Both the position numbers and the translations under genes were made by a program. This document shows positions 21,701 to 27,400 of a stretch of 64,000 nucleotides of DNA, one piece after another. How positions within the stretch are numbered: the first letter of the stretch is position 1; each line of letters begins with the position of its first letter. The DNA comes from Brachionus rotundiformis. Its lineage: Eukaryota > Rotifera > Eurotatoria > Ploima > Brachionidae. The DNA lies in assembly GCA_016802295.1 (NCBI GenBank), contig JAESIW010000180.1, forward strand, positions 3,827,975 through 3,891,974. Reading direction: 5' to 3'. Under the pieces are notes generated by a model that was given only the letters and a program-made list of their open reading frames with translations, made no database searches and was not told where the DNA came from.

Positions 21701-24153
21701 TAAACATAAATTTAAACACAATTCGAAATCGTTGTATCCAATCTTTGGATCCTGATCAAGTTTATCAGACCATTTCAACTAATGGCATTAACTATGGTCC
21801 ATTATTCAGGCCTATAAAAAAATTCTATTTTGGTAAAAATGAGGCATATGCTGATCTTTCCCAAAGTTTATTTGAATCATTAGACTACTATTTAAATCCT
21901 TTATTACTTGATGGCGGATTTCAATCAGCTGCTAGTTTCTTGATTGAAAATCATTCGGATAAAAAGGAAGTATATATACCTTATAAGATTGGTACGATTG
22001 AAGTTTTTTCTAAATTGAACAGCGAGTGTTTTATTCACGTTATAAAATCAGATTTTGATAAAACTTCTAGTGAATTTTTAGATGCTTCAATATGTTTCTA
22101 TTCTGTTAGTGGACAATTACTTATGATAATTCACAATTTTTCCATTAAAAAAATACATCATCCAAATATTGTGCCTAAAGCAGAGTTAAAATTCACTTTT
22201 TTTGACGAAATTTGGACAAAAAAAGAAATCGAAAAATCTGTTAATAAAAATAAATCAGAAACACTTTTAATATTCCTATCAAATAGTTATCTAGGCTCAT
22301 CTTTAAGAGAATACTTTAAACACCATTTTAAAAATGTTATTATTGAATCAAATATAATTCTTAATAATTTAAATCAGATAGATTTATTTATTAAAAACTT
22401 AGATACATCTTTTATGTGTTTATTTTTTCCAAATGAAAATTTGAACTATGAATTAATGGAAAAAAGTTCTTTTGAATCTGATTTACAGGAATTGAAAAAT
22501 TTGTGTCATTCGCTGTTAAGCAAAAATGCTGAACTAGTTGCCATTTGTACCACATTGAATTATGACATTGGAAACAAACAGATTAATCTAAAACATTCAG
22601 TATTTAATGGATTTTGTCGTTCTCTCCAACTTGAACATCCTGAACTCAAAATTCATCAAATTGATTTTGATCCAAAATTGGCTCAGTCAGGTGATTTTCA
22701 AAAATTAAAACAAGAAATTTTTCAAAAGAACAATGATACAATAGTGGCCTATCGTGATGAAAATAGATATGTAGTTAGGCTAAAACAGATAATTGTAAGT
22801 TTGGACTCTGAACCGCTCACTTTCAAAGATGATGAGTCTTTTATAATAACTGGCGGACTTGGTGGCATCGGTGTTAATATTATCAAATGGCTAATAGATA
22901 AAGGTCTCAAAAATCTTGTCGTTTTGGCTCATAGAAAAAATGTTCTAAGCGAAAAAATTTTAAAAGAATATAAGAATGTTGATATAAAAATTTATTTCAC
23001 TGATATATCAGACCGACTTGAATTGGAAAAAATTATAAATTTAGAAAAAGAACGCAAAAAAATAGTTGGGGTTATTCATTTAGCAGGTGTGCTGATAGAC
23101 AAGTCATTTAAAAGTATGACATGGAATGATTTTGAGCATGTTTTTAAACCCAAAGTATACGGAGCAATAAATTTACATGAGCTTACAAAAAATTTAGATA
23201 TCAAATACTTTGTCATGTTTTCTTCTATGACATCTTTAGTTGGGTCACCTGGTCAAGTAAATTATTCAGCAGCAAATAGTTTTCTTAATAGTTTGATTGC
23301 GTACCGGAGAAAGAGCGGACTTGCTGGTCAATGTTTAGTCTGGGGTCCATGGTCTCAAGTAGGCATGGCTTCAAAATTAGTCCAATTAAATTCAGCAAGA
23401 GGTTTAGATTCTTTTAACATAGAAGATGGTTTAAAACAAACCGAATTGGCTATTAAAACTGGTTTACCAAGTTTGGTACTAGTAAAAGCCGATTGGGATA
23501 AAGTTTCCACTATAAGCAAGCAAATGAAATTTTATCTTAATAATTTGACCAAAACAATTGATTCTAAAATTACTAAGCAACCGAGTTTCAAAAACGGCTC
23601 AATTGGTTCACAATATAAAGAACTTGAATCTTATCTAAAATCAATTATATCTAAATACACCAACTCGACAGAATATGATCTTGGTTTTATGGAAATGGGT
23701 ATAGATTCGCTAAGTATGGTTGGAATTAGAAATGAAATACAAGAATATTTTGGCGATTCGATTGAGCTCTCATCAACTTTGTTATTTGATACAAATAATT
23801 TAAAGAGTTTGACCAACGATTTATTAGTTTATCTAAATAATGATAAGACATTAGAGGATGAGGATGACGACTGGGCAAAAACTTCAGCATTTTTAACAGC
23901 AGTTGGTAAAGGTAATTTGGAAATCGTGAGAGTTCTCATTAAGAATAAACGAGCAGATCTAAATGAAACAGATAACCAAGGGCGGAATGCACTTTACATC
24001 GCAACTATGAATAATAGAATTGAAATAGTAAAATATCTTTTAGAAAATGGTATTAAATACGAATTAAAGAATAAATCTGGTCAAACAGCGTTGGACTGTG
24101 CGGTTAATAAAAATTATCATGAAATTGAAAAAATTTTGAAAAATTATAATTGA
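796..24153 (+). CDS. Giant hybrid PKS-NRPS (7785 aa) with terminal ankyrin segments
   Basis: Single-exon multimodular synthase; it should build a polyketide-peptide chain on phosphopantetheine arms. Domains by approximate residue: ankyrin-like 1-58; KS1 85-510 (C256, H391, H429); AT1 650-1010 (S746); DH1 1050-1340 (H1085, D1269); methyltransferase around 1480-1690 (glycine-rich SAM motif from E1558); KR1 1936-2120; ACP (S2246); KS2 2312-2735 (C2484); AT2 (S2974); carrier (S3298); Cy 3356-3790 (D3485, D3490); A1 from about 3816 with an Ox domain at 4290-4640 inserted before its last motif (K4678); carrier (S4736); C 4802-5240 (H4930, H4931, D4935); A2 5259-5720; carrier (S5796); KS3 5863-6285 (C6026); AT3 (S6516); DH2 from H6821; KR2 7347-7530 (Y7490); ACP (S7638); ankyrin-like 7690-7785. 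AT motifs (AFH) suggest malonyl-CoA. KR1 has His2080 where the catalytic Tyr belongs. No loading module is visible, so the starter is unknown. Confidence 0.96.
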   Translation: MNTKDFINAIIEGDLKKIKQIVGNGLDPNSLMSENKSPLQIAVDHRQNEIIKYLLQLKKKSSICKNIEPKPSNLIIEEINSFHDYVAVVGIGCRFPGGADTPAKFWKIFEKNIDVTSEIPLTRWNNDFYFDADKNSPGKIYTKYGSFINQPIDEFDANFFKINPREAKMMDPQQRLLLEVTYEAFENAGIATDQLLDSQTGVFIGAMANDYHHLIYENGAGSSQYVATGNIESVLSGRLSYFFGFNGPSLTINTACSSSLVSLSLACNSILGDECNLAIAGGINMILSPNMMINACQTNLLSIDGHCKSFDDKADGYVRGEGCGIVILKKLSDALNEGDKIYALIRGNAINQDGASTGLTVPSKKAQEKLIKRALKNANLKSFDIDYIEAHGTGTSLGDPIEINAISNIFEKERKNEIKISTAKSNIGHLEAAAGIAGLIKAIFSIEENKITKNIHLKDINKNIIIDEKKINILRENVEWPRTNRKRRAGISSFGFSGTNAHVIIEEAPEIKKDVETTLKNQWSKMCSKYNYLFDNIECNEFREYKKNSHVLVLSARNEQALNDLQNKYVEFLKELKQNHNKDGDDNLEQDVCFTASVGRNHFNEERIAFVFENLSELEQQLFNNVNNNNGNNNNNNKIVKKSTKMNKNNSKVAFLFTGQGSQYARMSYGLYESNLVFRTLINNCDQILSKHLSSPKLVDILYGNSSNEYLNDTQYAQVALFSLEYCLACLWRSFGIECDVVMGHSIGEYVACVLSGCISLEDGIKLTYMRGKLMKQTQQGKMIAVLFDLNRIENLILQFGKRVDIAGVNSRKQIVISGCENDIDEFGKLLVDNGCTSVRELNTNKAFHSRYMDSIVDEFDQYAKTIEYKTKSYLNNSIVWISTFDGLKEKNSNFVLTSKHWTNQLRNKVDFYGSMRILNEMNVTCYIEIGPNQILTKLAQQCLHEHPTTDNKDKNILWLNSLKSKVNDMVELESNLAKWYVNGGHVDWQNFHSSYVSKRIVLPTYAFQRQSYWFDKNETKKLTNNIDEDNQLLDSIDSRDNTNVTNLNHPLLGNFLCFSSNHNEYLFEHTINTNKSQHSYLLDHKIFDKSIYPGACFIEMIYSAAFYIGKLLFTYDDQIDISINEINFLSALYLIPNQSFILQTIVVPKSNDETNFDFFIYSKKITSSNSKFSSDNSIMHSKGNLYLGLKSSKQKSLNINLNSIRNRCIQSLDPDQVYQSISTNGINYGPLFRPIKKFHFNKNEAYSVLDSSYFLFNSKYSLSPILIDGCLQVLASLFIKQIQYTDLHVPYLIKNVQIFKKYIKDDLIVACYTKNPNEKELKGDVFVFDKNEELLISFNDVTIKKFKNSEFENISNFSNYFYNDTWKLYKTYSNPSADFNMAHKIVQLLEPLDDRCNFILSESKDKMVLIRNYLDQLSLFYIKKLFNYINKESYSEVSSILPKYGKLLNKLSLVSKENLNYISKFSESEILKEIEENNLLNESEIQTLIRCGSRLTNVLTGKIDPLTLLFPQNESEKSAKDIYKESVYSLSANRMIASIIYEIFNSKKSTNVLRILEIGAGTGATTHHVLNMLDKFDLNVEYTYTDLSPSFFNESRNELSKYKTKLEFKILDIEKDPCLQDFQKSNFHLVIASNVLHATKDLNKTLINVQSLLINSGILIISETVDDMIWLDLTFGLLDGWWIFKDSRQNAIINCQKWNTILEANDFKLNKFFGDQQTVILSYYEKNLKKHKDKVDWIVFTDEKIQCDFFEQNEEVINVFRSEHNEKINDREYKLSFDYEHLKHFFDNIDKTNLKGVMWFLKKSLKKMDDIADYLKINCMSLINLYKILHSNKLELSKFFIITHRAVYDSVHPEQTVLWALGKAIQNEDPNLNCILIDFDQNEYSYSILRSIYNQEKIVENRIAIRNQSLYVSRLERQELKIDKFEFDQSEKEATFLITGSTGGLGQALIEWLISKGIKHLALISRSELDHTQAEKLNKITQCDIKQYKCDVSDKEKLSDIIKNIEKYQMKICGIFHLSGLLDDGTLENQNWFKFENVFKAKIYGAINLHELSIQLNLKYFIIFSSMASFFASIGQANHVCANSFCDSLIRHRREMGLPGQTINWGYWSQIGSAATIGADRYGKLRGIDSISKENGFTILEAIMSKNVEQIGVCPIDWKLYFKKEQLENMWLEDFFHHRNTTIKKSINIDSKYLTNMSKLEISDYKDQKLIIKEAIINDLKSLLLLPDDYEIDEYKGFLDLGMDSLVITKFRNSLQLYLEKMNYNIKLSPNLVFEKSNLNSLVEYLTNLVSKSTEKKKKDIMDKNLLEKSIAVIGMSCLFPGEVDSPEKFWNVLINSEDTVCQVPKQRWNIDDYYDVDPNKPGKIYTKYGAFLKNDISLFDAEFFKINKEEACFMDPQQRILLEKTWEALERSGTALEEIKSKRTSVFLGIGSNEYGNLLMKHQGIENISKYQPTGNNPSATGGRLSYFLGITGSNISINTACSSSLVAVHLACQSILNGESDICIVAGVNLIFLPELMVQYCKIRMLAQDGICRVFDNSAQGFVRGEGCGVIVMKSLKEAIEDSNNIECIIKSSAVNQDGASASLMAPNSLSQIDLMKETLKKSGLNPNQIDYIEAHGTGTALGDPVEIEAISEVHNEAREKPLFVGSVKSNLGHLEAAAGIAGLIKASLSLNKCQIPANMHLKDINKNIIIDEKKINILRENVEWPRTNRKRRAGISSFGFSGTNAHVIIEEAPEIKKDVETTLKNQWSKMCSKYNYLFDNIECNEFREYKKNSHVLVLSARNEQALNDLQNKYVEFLKELKQNHNKDGDDNLEQDVCFTASVGRNHFNEERIAFVFENLSELEQQLFNNVNNNNGNNNNNNKIVKKSTKMNKNNSKVAFLFTGQGSQYARMSYGLYESNLVFRTLINNCDQILSKHLSSPKLVDILYGNSSNEYLNDTQYAQVALFSLEYCLACLWRSFGIECDVVMGHSIGEYVACVLSGCISLEDGIKLTYMRGKLMKQTQQGKMIAVLFDLNRIENLILQFGKRVDIAGVNSRKQIVISGCENDIDEFGKLLVDNGCTSVRELNTNKAFHSRYMDSIVDEFDQYAKTIEYKTKSYLNNSIVWISTFDGLKEKNSNFVLTSKHWTNQLRNKVDFYGSMQILNEMNVTCYIEIGPNQILTKLAQQCLHEQQTIDNKDKNILWLNSLKSKVNDMVELESNLAKWYVNGGHVDWQHFHSSYVSKRIVLPTYAFQRQPYWPPFLDHSEKGTTTDSNFQYFMPEKKDIDFFIEILYDLLDNNDIDMNLSFFENGGNSLNVTVLQSRIRNQFGIVLSLLDLQSLSLNEISQKFDLIEVNNLPIPSLDEQSRFLPFPLTDIQYAYWIGRQKIFGLGNVSAHGYLEVDTSDLDVTKFEDCLNFLIERHDMLRVKILPDGLQQIHKQVDKYNIKIYHLKYKDQINVERQLQNLRDELSHQVIDANKWPLFDIRISETNSFFRIHLSFDSLIFDMYSLKILLDEWYFLYQQPKLELDPLRITFRDYVLWYNSVRKSDRYSKDKSYWIKKLASMPMGPNLPLEKRPEELEKQKFSRCNRIINSNKWSKVKNIAKDYKISPTSVLLAFFSSVLSRYSESSEFLINLTLFRREDIHKDIQKVLGDFTVLEILAIDFEILSSMNKSFLSGLKLLHKRLWEDLDHSFFNGIEVQRELLNLNKQNKIQSIAPIVFTSLLNYSDKTKENNANASSIWQQFGDVAFSITQTPQIWIDHKTFEANGNLVVEWDYVEGLFKENMVESMHSAYCDLIEKYAQIDWNEPLAEILSTEQIDQLICFNKTSRISNDLTLIELIERQFNESRYQIAVSFGDKSITYGELDQLSNQIGFLLGKVLTRKNELIGILMERSIELVASLVGIIRKGCAFLPLDTESPSSRLNLILDDSKINVLIKQKNLRNDLKFNGVTIEIDNNLFELNAKNQKANVSMNDLVYVLYTSGSTGKPKGVMIENGAITNRLIWMQNEFKLSKNDSVLQKTPYTFDVSIWEFFWPLIAGSRLVLIKPNGHKDQLYLKDIIQNFNITVLHFVPSMLKLFLESQEANQCNSIKSVFCSGEMLPISLVKKFYEIFPRKNLFNLYGPTEASIDVSYWDCKNYPNFECVPIGKPISNISLYILNAYGKQVPVGVAGELYISGIGLARGYLNNKKLTENNFFNIKLQENIRIYKTGDIARYLSNGDIEFLGRSDFQVKINGIRIELNDIETNLKKLNFVQDCIVTKYQQNQLIAYIKNSNFEIINLENDVIKDNNEKSLFKLERVNIRNENLISKYKLDKRFQANSGMYFARKSYRNFISKTRNLNDIEFILNLDNKINDSLSNLSSKTEININDILSSISAYKDENNFLPKYLYPSAGSTYPVQIYISLCENEKSSQKLTSGNYYYNPEDHSLNLISKEIIKKDWNTIHLVGRESAIRPIYGSNWKRFVLIETGGILVQLENSCSKYGHCLKYVPSKLNLHNDLLTGDQDLIIGSYEIANNIIINEDNSKIKTYVYFHSDGLYYFNDQENKLEFCNAKTDYLLYLNYSGDNSAIISNSLFLIFYAGKRTDSNYIKAGKMAFNACSKALSKNIGLCYLGLTKIDKKLLSVINHDELLLCVAGGYINSSQIGSTQLSKPNEQNLTISEYLRNELENYLPNFMIPSIYIVLNEFPITSNGKLDSKALPVPQSYDINNTERNFEKPQNELEEKLTKLWCDLLSIDKISVCSNLISLGANSLTITRAHLKIKELFQVNIDIGKIFNSQTIRAQAELLKSDNFCEKNIFDKPDKLTSFHNDSQFQLFRASFAQQRMWFLQNVLPNNNNFVYHIPLCYNLRGKLDINTLKESLLILFNRHESMRVSFLDIDSELYQKVSSNIPLPLEYVDLDGKREILSNEINKTVYSSFDLTKPPLVRIKLIKLNEEHHYLILVFHHILTDGDSIKLFSRELIVLYNSNNSAILPKLNYQYTHFSIWQRNQLSNGKLNEQVEYWTQYLSKSSFFLDIPTDFARKSIFTYNGNVFKFKIAKRLKQNLHQLCLKYNTTFYVPLLSAFSILLNRISNQNDFNIGIPVANRQFMETVNMFGNFINTVVIRSKFSHNITIKQIIEDTKISRLNSLMNQDLPFELLIEKLNSPRDPSYHPIFQTMFIMLENSPNENEYIFNNMEPIDSLNAMGIDFDLTEKKVSKFDITLRVTEVQDEFQCHFEYCTDLFLPQTIENFSNIYTVILNKLCENSDIFLSDIELPIMNQYQKITDYKFISSSIIELFESQVFLNGNDPAISDESIQLSYNQLDSNVNQIASFFLEKNISQNDIVALNLDSSIELVTIILALQKIGAAYLPVDPNYPLERLNFILQESKAKLMITNTTIANDRIEQIFVNQVFSRSKNFLTKIQKKNTNKENLAYLIYTSGTTGKPKGVEITCANLWSFLNSFLKEIPAKRNYKWLSVTKPIFDISAVEFFVPLITGGHLTIPTRQTISNIPRLIKILNTVNVFQATPTLWNILIEASWYSTNDEFVGLSGGENMSHSLATSFSRMKGRFYNLYGPTETTIWSSFSEIDKKNPQVNIGKPFSNTSFYIMDDLNKQVVLGARGQLFIGGLGVSRGYCDSRLNTKNFILNPYSDTNDPILYKTGDMVQCRANGTIEYINRVDTLVKLNGYRIELKEIENVLSSHPLMENKNCIAILKQDQNNYIRLVVFVKFPNCETGYEKELQLYLKKYLPTYMIPDRIIFVDKFPLTNNGKIDLNALKIPNKSIDKSEEKKIDKNEGTSAIKETIISVIKSLLNIEYIDTSKNFFDIGLNSILIMRASLRLTELLNMEVSTIDFFIHSSIDSLGIFLKERAIEKSDLKKELSNYKQNEVKNIDTENKIAIIGMSGRFPKSENIKIFWQNLKNGVDCVEDINDQELLKNGVSQDLIDNPNYVKSRARLNNISNFDAEFFNFSTREAQFTNPGHRILIEEIWHALENAGYANNEIFGRMGIYVGCGDNDYLNGSFESEEKLVALFGNEKDYLATKIAYKLNIQGPAINIQTACSSSLVAVHLACQSLKANETDICIAGGVSIAPIKTTGYLHKPGLIFSPTGRCKTFDETADGIIASQGCGIVILKRLENAINDSDNILAVISGSAINNDGSNKIGYTAPSYEMQKKVIIKAIENSKINPEEIGYIETHGTGTSLGDPIEIKGLSAVFGNINKIKKNSCAIGSVKTNIGHTSTAAGIAGLIKTVLSLENKQIPPIVHFKKLNPKIDLNNTPFYINTSLKQWSENRKAGISSFGIGGTNAHVIIEEAPEIKKDVETTLKNQWSKMCSKYNFLFDNIECNEFREYKKNSHILVLSARNEQALNDLQNKYVEFLKELKQDHNKDVDDNLEQDVCFTASVGRNHFNEERIAFVFENLSELEQQLKDNVNNNNGNKNNNKIVKKSTKMNKNNSKVAFLFTGQGSQYARMSYGLYESNLVFRTLINNCDQILSKHLSSPKLIDILYGNSSNEYLNDTQYAQVALFSLEYCLACLWRSFGIECDVVMGHSIGEYVACVLSGCISLEDGIKLTYMRGKLMKQTQQGKMIAVLFDLNRIENLIHQFGKRVDIAGVNSRKQIVISGCENDIDEFGKLLVENGCTSVRELNTNKAFHSRYMDSIIDEFDQYAKTIEYKTKSYLNNSIVWISTFDGLKEKNSNFVLTSKHWTNQLRNKVDFYGSMRILNEMNVTCYIEIGPNQILTKLAQQCLHEHQTIDNKDKNILWLNSMKSKVNDMVELESNLAKWYVNGGHVDWQNFHSSYVSKRIVLPTYAFQRQSYWFDKNETKKLTNNIEENNNQLLDSINSKDNTNVANLNHPLLGNFLCFSSNHNEYLFEHTINTNNSQHSYLLDHKIFDKSIYPGACFIEMIYSAAFYIGKLLFNYDDQIDISINEINFLSPLYLIPNQSFILQTIVVPKSNDETNFDFFIYSKKITSSNSKFSSDNSIMHSKGNLYLGLKSNKQKSLNINLNTIRNRCIQSLDPDQVYQTISTNGINYGPLFRPIKKFYFGKNEAYADLSQSLFESLDYYLNPLLLDGGFQSAASFLIENHSDKKEVYIPYKIGTIEVFSKLNSECFIHVIKSDFDKTSSEFLDASICFYSVSGQLLMIIHNFSIKKIHHPNIVPKAELKFTFFDEIWTKKEIEKSVNKNKSETLLIFLSNSYLGSSLREYFKHHFKNVIIESNIILNNLNQIDLFIKNLDTSFMCLFFPNENLNYELMEKSSFESDLQELKNLCHSLLSKNAELVAICTTLNYDIGNKQINLKHSVFNGFCRSLQLEHPELKIHQIDFDPKLAQSGDFQKLKQEIFQKNNDTIVAYRDENRYVVRLKQIIVSLDSEPLTFKDDESFIITGGLGGIGVNIIKWLIDKGLKNLVVLAHRKNVLSEKILKEYKNVDIKIYFTDISDRLELEKIINLEKERKKIVGVIHLAGVLIDKSFKSMTWNDFEHVFKPKVYGAINLHELTKNLDIKYFVMFSSMTSLVGSPGQVNYSAANSFLNSLIAYRRKSGLAGQCLVWGPWSQVGMASKLVQLNSARGLDSFNIEDGLKQTELAIKTGLPSLVLVKADWDKVSTISKQMKFYLNNLTKTIDSKITKQPSFKNGSIGSQYKELESYLKSIISKYTNSTEYDLGFMEMGIDSLSMVGIRNEIQEYFGDSIELSSTLLFDTNNLKSLTNDLLVYLNNDKTLEDEDDDWAKTSAFLTAVGKGNLEIVRVLIKNKRADLNETDNQGRNALYIATMNNRIEIVKYLLENGIKYELKNKSGQTALDCAVNKNYHEIEKILKNYN
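2164..3837 (+). repeat. AT cassette copy 1
   Basis: KS-AT linker plus AT1. This block matches 8848-10521 with no length change (constant offset of 6684) and only a few substitutions. Its similarity to copy 3 runs further downstream into DH1, to about 4533. It contains an AAT-rich poly-Asn tract near 2670-2710. Confidence 0.9.
8848..10521 (+). repeat. AT cassette copy 2
   Basis: End of KS2, linker and AT2, nearly identical to copy 1. Visible protein differences are few, for example R to Q in the SMRILN segment and S to P in the final QSYW. The match begins abruptly at 8848 inside KS2 and stops at 10521, where the following carrier domain begins. Confidence 0.9.
19603..21846 (+). repeat. AT-DH cassette copy 3
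   Basis: The linker, AT3 and most of DH2 match 2290-4533 closely. The upstream limit is the end of KS3 (the GTNAH region). The downstream limit lies inside DH2, after which DH1 and DH2 diverge. The poly-Asn tract differs in composition and length from copy 1. Confidence 0.88.
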
Positions 24154-24468
24154 GTTAATAAAACAAGAAATAATTTATAAAATAACAATTAATTAAATTA
24201 ATCAAAAATTAAAATTTTTTTTTTATTTTAACAATAAAAAAAAATGCTGTTATATAGCATTTTAAAAAAGAATAAATTTAAAAATCAAGTTTTATAAGTC
24301 TTCAATTAAATTTAAAATTTAAATTAATTTAATTTTTTTGAAAAATTGGCTTCTTATTTCCTGAATGACAGTTTTTAGGCTAATAGCCTTAAAGAAAACT
24401 TTTTGATTAAAAAATGTTCAGGATAAGGAGTAATTAATTTTTTTTTAATAATTAGATATTTAAGAAAA
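24154..24468. other. Spacer between the two synthase genes
   Basis: This 315-bp AT-rich spacer has an AATAAA at 24157-24162 overlapping the end of the first gene. A short perfect stem of 8 bp (24241-24248 with 24256-24263, 7-nt loop) lies in the middle. An acceptor-like T-run followed by AG ends at 24455, 13 bases before the next ATG. No coding potential was seen. Confidence 0.6.
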
Positions 24469-27400
24469 ATGAGTCTGATTAATGCAGCTAAAAATCAAGA
24501 TATTAATAAGGTTTTAGAAATTGTAAATTCGACGAATACAAATGTAGATGAAAATGAATTAAATGATGCCTTACTTGTAGCAAGCCAAAATAACGATGTT
24601 GAAATGATAAAAATATTAATCGAAGGTGAAAAAAAATTTAACTTCAACTCCAAATTAGTTCCAAAAGATGACATCAAAAATAATGATATAGCAATAGTTG
24701 GTATGGCTTGTAGATTTCCAAACAATTCAAATACGATCAGCCAATTTTGGAAAAATCTTAAAAATGGTTTTAATGGAATTACTTTAATTCCAGAAGATCG
24801 CTGGAAAATTGAGGACTTTTATGATCCAGATGTGAAAGCACAAGGTAAAATGTATACGAAACATGGTGGTTTTATTTCCCAGCAGATAAAAAATTTTGAT
24901 GCGAATTTTTTCCGAATAAGTCCTCGCGAAGCCGAGATGATGGATCCTCAACAAAGATTATTACTTGAAGTCAGTTGGGAAGCATTTGAAAATGGAGGAA
25001 TTGTTATTGACAGATTTGCAGATAATAATATCGGTGTTTTCATCGGTTCTATGACACATGACTACTCAGATATGATGGGAGAAAATAAAGTTGAGCATAA
25101 TAGTTTTGTTGGTAGTGGAAATGGCTTTAGCGTAATGTCAGGTCGCTTATCTTATTTTTATGGTCTACAAGGACCATCAATGACTATAGACACAGCTTGT
25201 TCATCATCATTGGTGACCACACATTATGCAATACAAAGTTTGAATAATGGAGAATGTAATATGGCAATAACTGGAGGCGTAAATTTAATGATATCTCCTA
25301 ATGTTACAATCAATTGTTGTAAAGCGGAAATGTTATCGAAAAATGGGCAGTGTAAAACATTTGATATTGGTGCTGATGGATATGTGAGAAGTGAAGGGTG
25401 TGGAATATTAATTTTAAAAAGATTAAATGATGCAATTAAAGATTCAGACAATATATTAGGGGTTATAAAAGGTAGTGCTGTTAATCAGGATGGTGCCACA
25501 AGTGGATTAACTGTACCAAATAAAAAGGCACAATCAAATGTGATAAAACAAGCTTTGAAGATTGCTAAATTAAAAGAGGACCAAATTGATTATATTGAGG
25601 CACATGGTACAGGAACAAGCTTAGGAGATCCGATTGAGATAAATGCCTTAAAAGATGTTTTTGATAAAAGAAAAGATTTAGATAACAGAAAAATCTATAT
25701 AGGTTCAGTTAAAACAAATATTGGTCATCTGGAAGCAGCAGCGGGATCAGCTAGTATAATTAAAGTTATTCTTTCATTGAATAACTCATTTATTCCGGCT
25801 CATGTGAATTTAGAAACACTAAATCCAAAAATAAATATCGAAAAATCAAGACTAAAAATTGCTACAGAAGGAATAAATTGGGTGAAAAGCAAACAAAAAA
25901 GAAGAGCTGGAATATCTTCGTTTGGTTTTAGTGGTACCAATGCACATGTGATAATTGAAGAAGCTTCTGAAATTAAGAAAGATGTTGAAACAACTTTAAA
26001 AAATCAATGGTCAAAAATGTGTTCAAAATACAATTTTCTATTTGACAACATTGAATGTAATGAGTTTAGAGAGTACAAGAAAAATAGTCATATTTTGGTT
26101 CTATCTGCACGAAATGAACAAGCTTTGAATGATTTGCAAAATAAATATGTTGAATTTTTAAAAGAATTGAAACAAGATCATAATAAAGATGTTGATGATA
26201 ATTTGGAACAAGATGTTTGTTTTACTGCTAGTGTTGGTAGAAATCATTTTAATGAAGAACGAATTGCATTTGTATTTGAAAATTTAAGTGAATTGGAACA
26301 AGAATTAAAAGACAATATTAACAATAATAATAGTAATAATAATAATAATAAAATAGTAAAAAAGTCAACTAAAATGAACAAAAACAATTCAAAAGTTGCA
26401 TTTTTATTTACTGGACAAGGAAGTCAATATGCTAGAATGAGCTATGGCTTATATGAATCAAATTTAGTATTCAGAACATTGATTAACAATTGTGATAAAA
26501 TATTAAGTAAACATTTGAGTTCACCTAAACTGATCGATATTTTATACGGAAACAGCTCAAATGAGTATTTGAATGATACACAATATGCACAAGTAGCTCT
26601 TTTTTCTCTTGAATATTGTTTGGCATGTTTGTGGCGTTCGTTTGGTATTGAATGTGATGTTGTAATGGGACATAGTATTGGCGAATATGTTGCTTGTGTT
26701 TTAAGTGGTTGTATTAGTTTGGAAGATGGCATCAAGTTGACTTACATGCGTGGTAAATTAATGAAACAAACCCAACAAGGTAAAATGATTGCTGTTCTAT
26801 TTGATTTGAATAGAATCGAAAATTTAATTCACCAATTTGGCAAAAGAGTAGATATTGCTGGTGTGAATAGTAGAAAACAAATAGTTATATCAGGTTGTGA
26901 AAATGATATTGATGAATTTGGTAAATTATTGGTCGAAAATGGTTGTACATCAGTCAGAGAATTGAATACAAATAAAGCTTTTCATTCAAGATACATGGAT
27001 TCTATAGTTGATGAATTTGATCAATATGCCAAAACAATTGAATACAAGACCAAATCATATCTAAACAAAAGCATTGTTTGGATATCGACTTTTGATGGAT
27101 TAAAAGAGAAAAATTCCAATTTTGTTCTAACAAGCAAACATTGGACAAATCAATTGAGAAACAAAGTTGATTTTTATGGATCAATGCGAATATTAAACGA
27201 AATGAATGTAACTTGTTACATTGAAATAGGACCAAATCAAATATTGACCAAGTTGGCTCAACAGTGTCTGCATGAACATCAAACAATAGACAATAAAGAT
27301 AAAAATATTCTGTGGCTGAATTCATTGAAATCAAAAGTAAACGATATGGTTGAATTGGAATCCAATTTAGCCAAATGGTATGTAAATGGTGGTCATGTTG

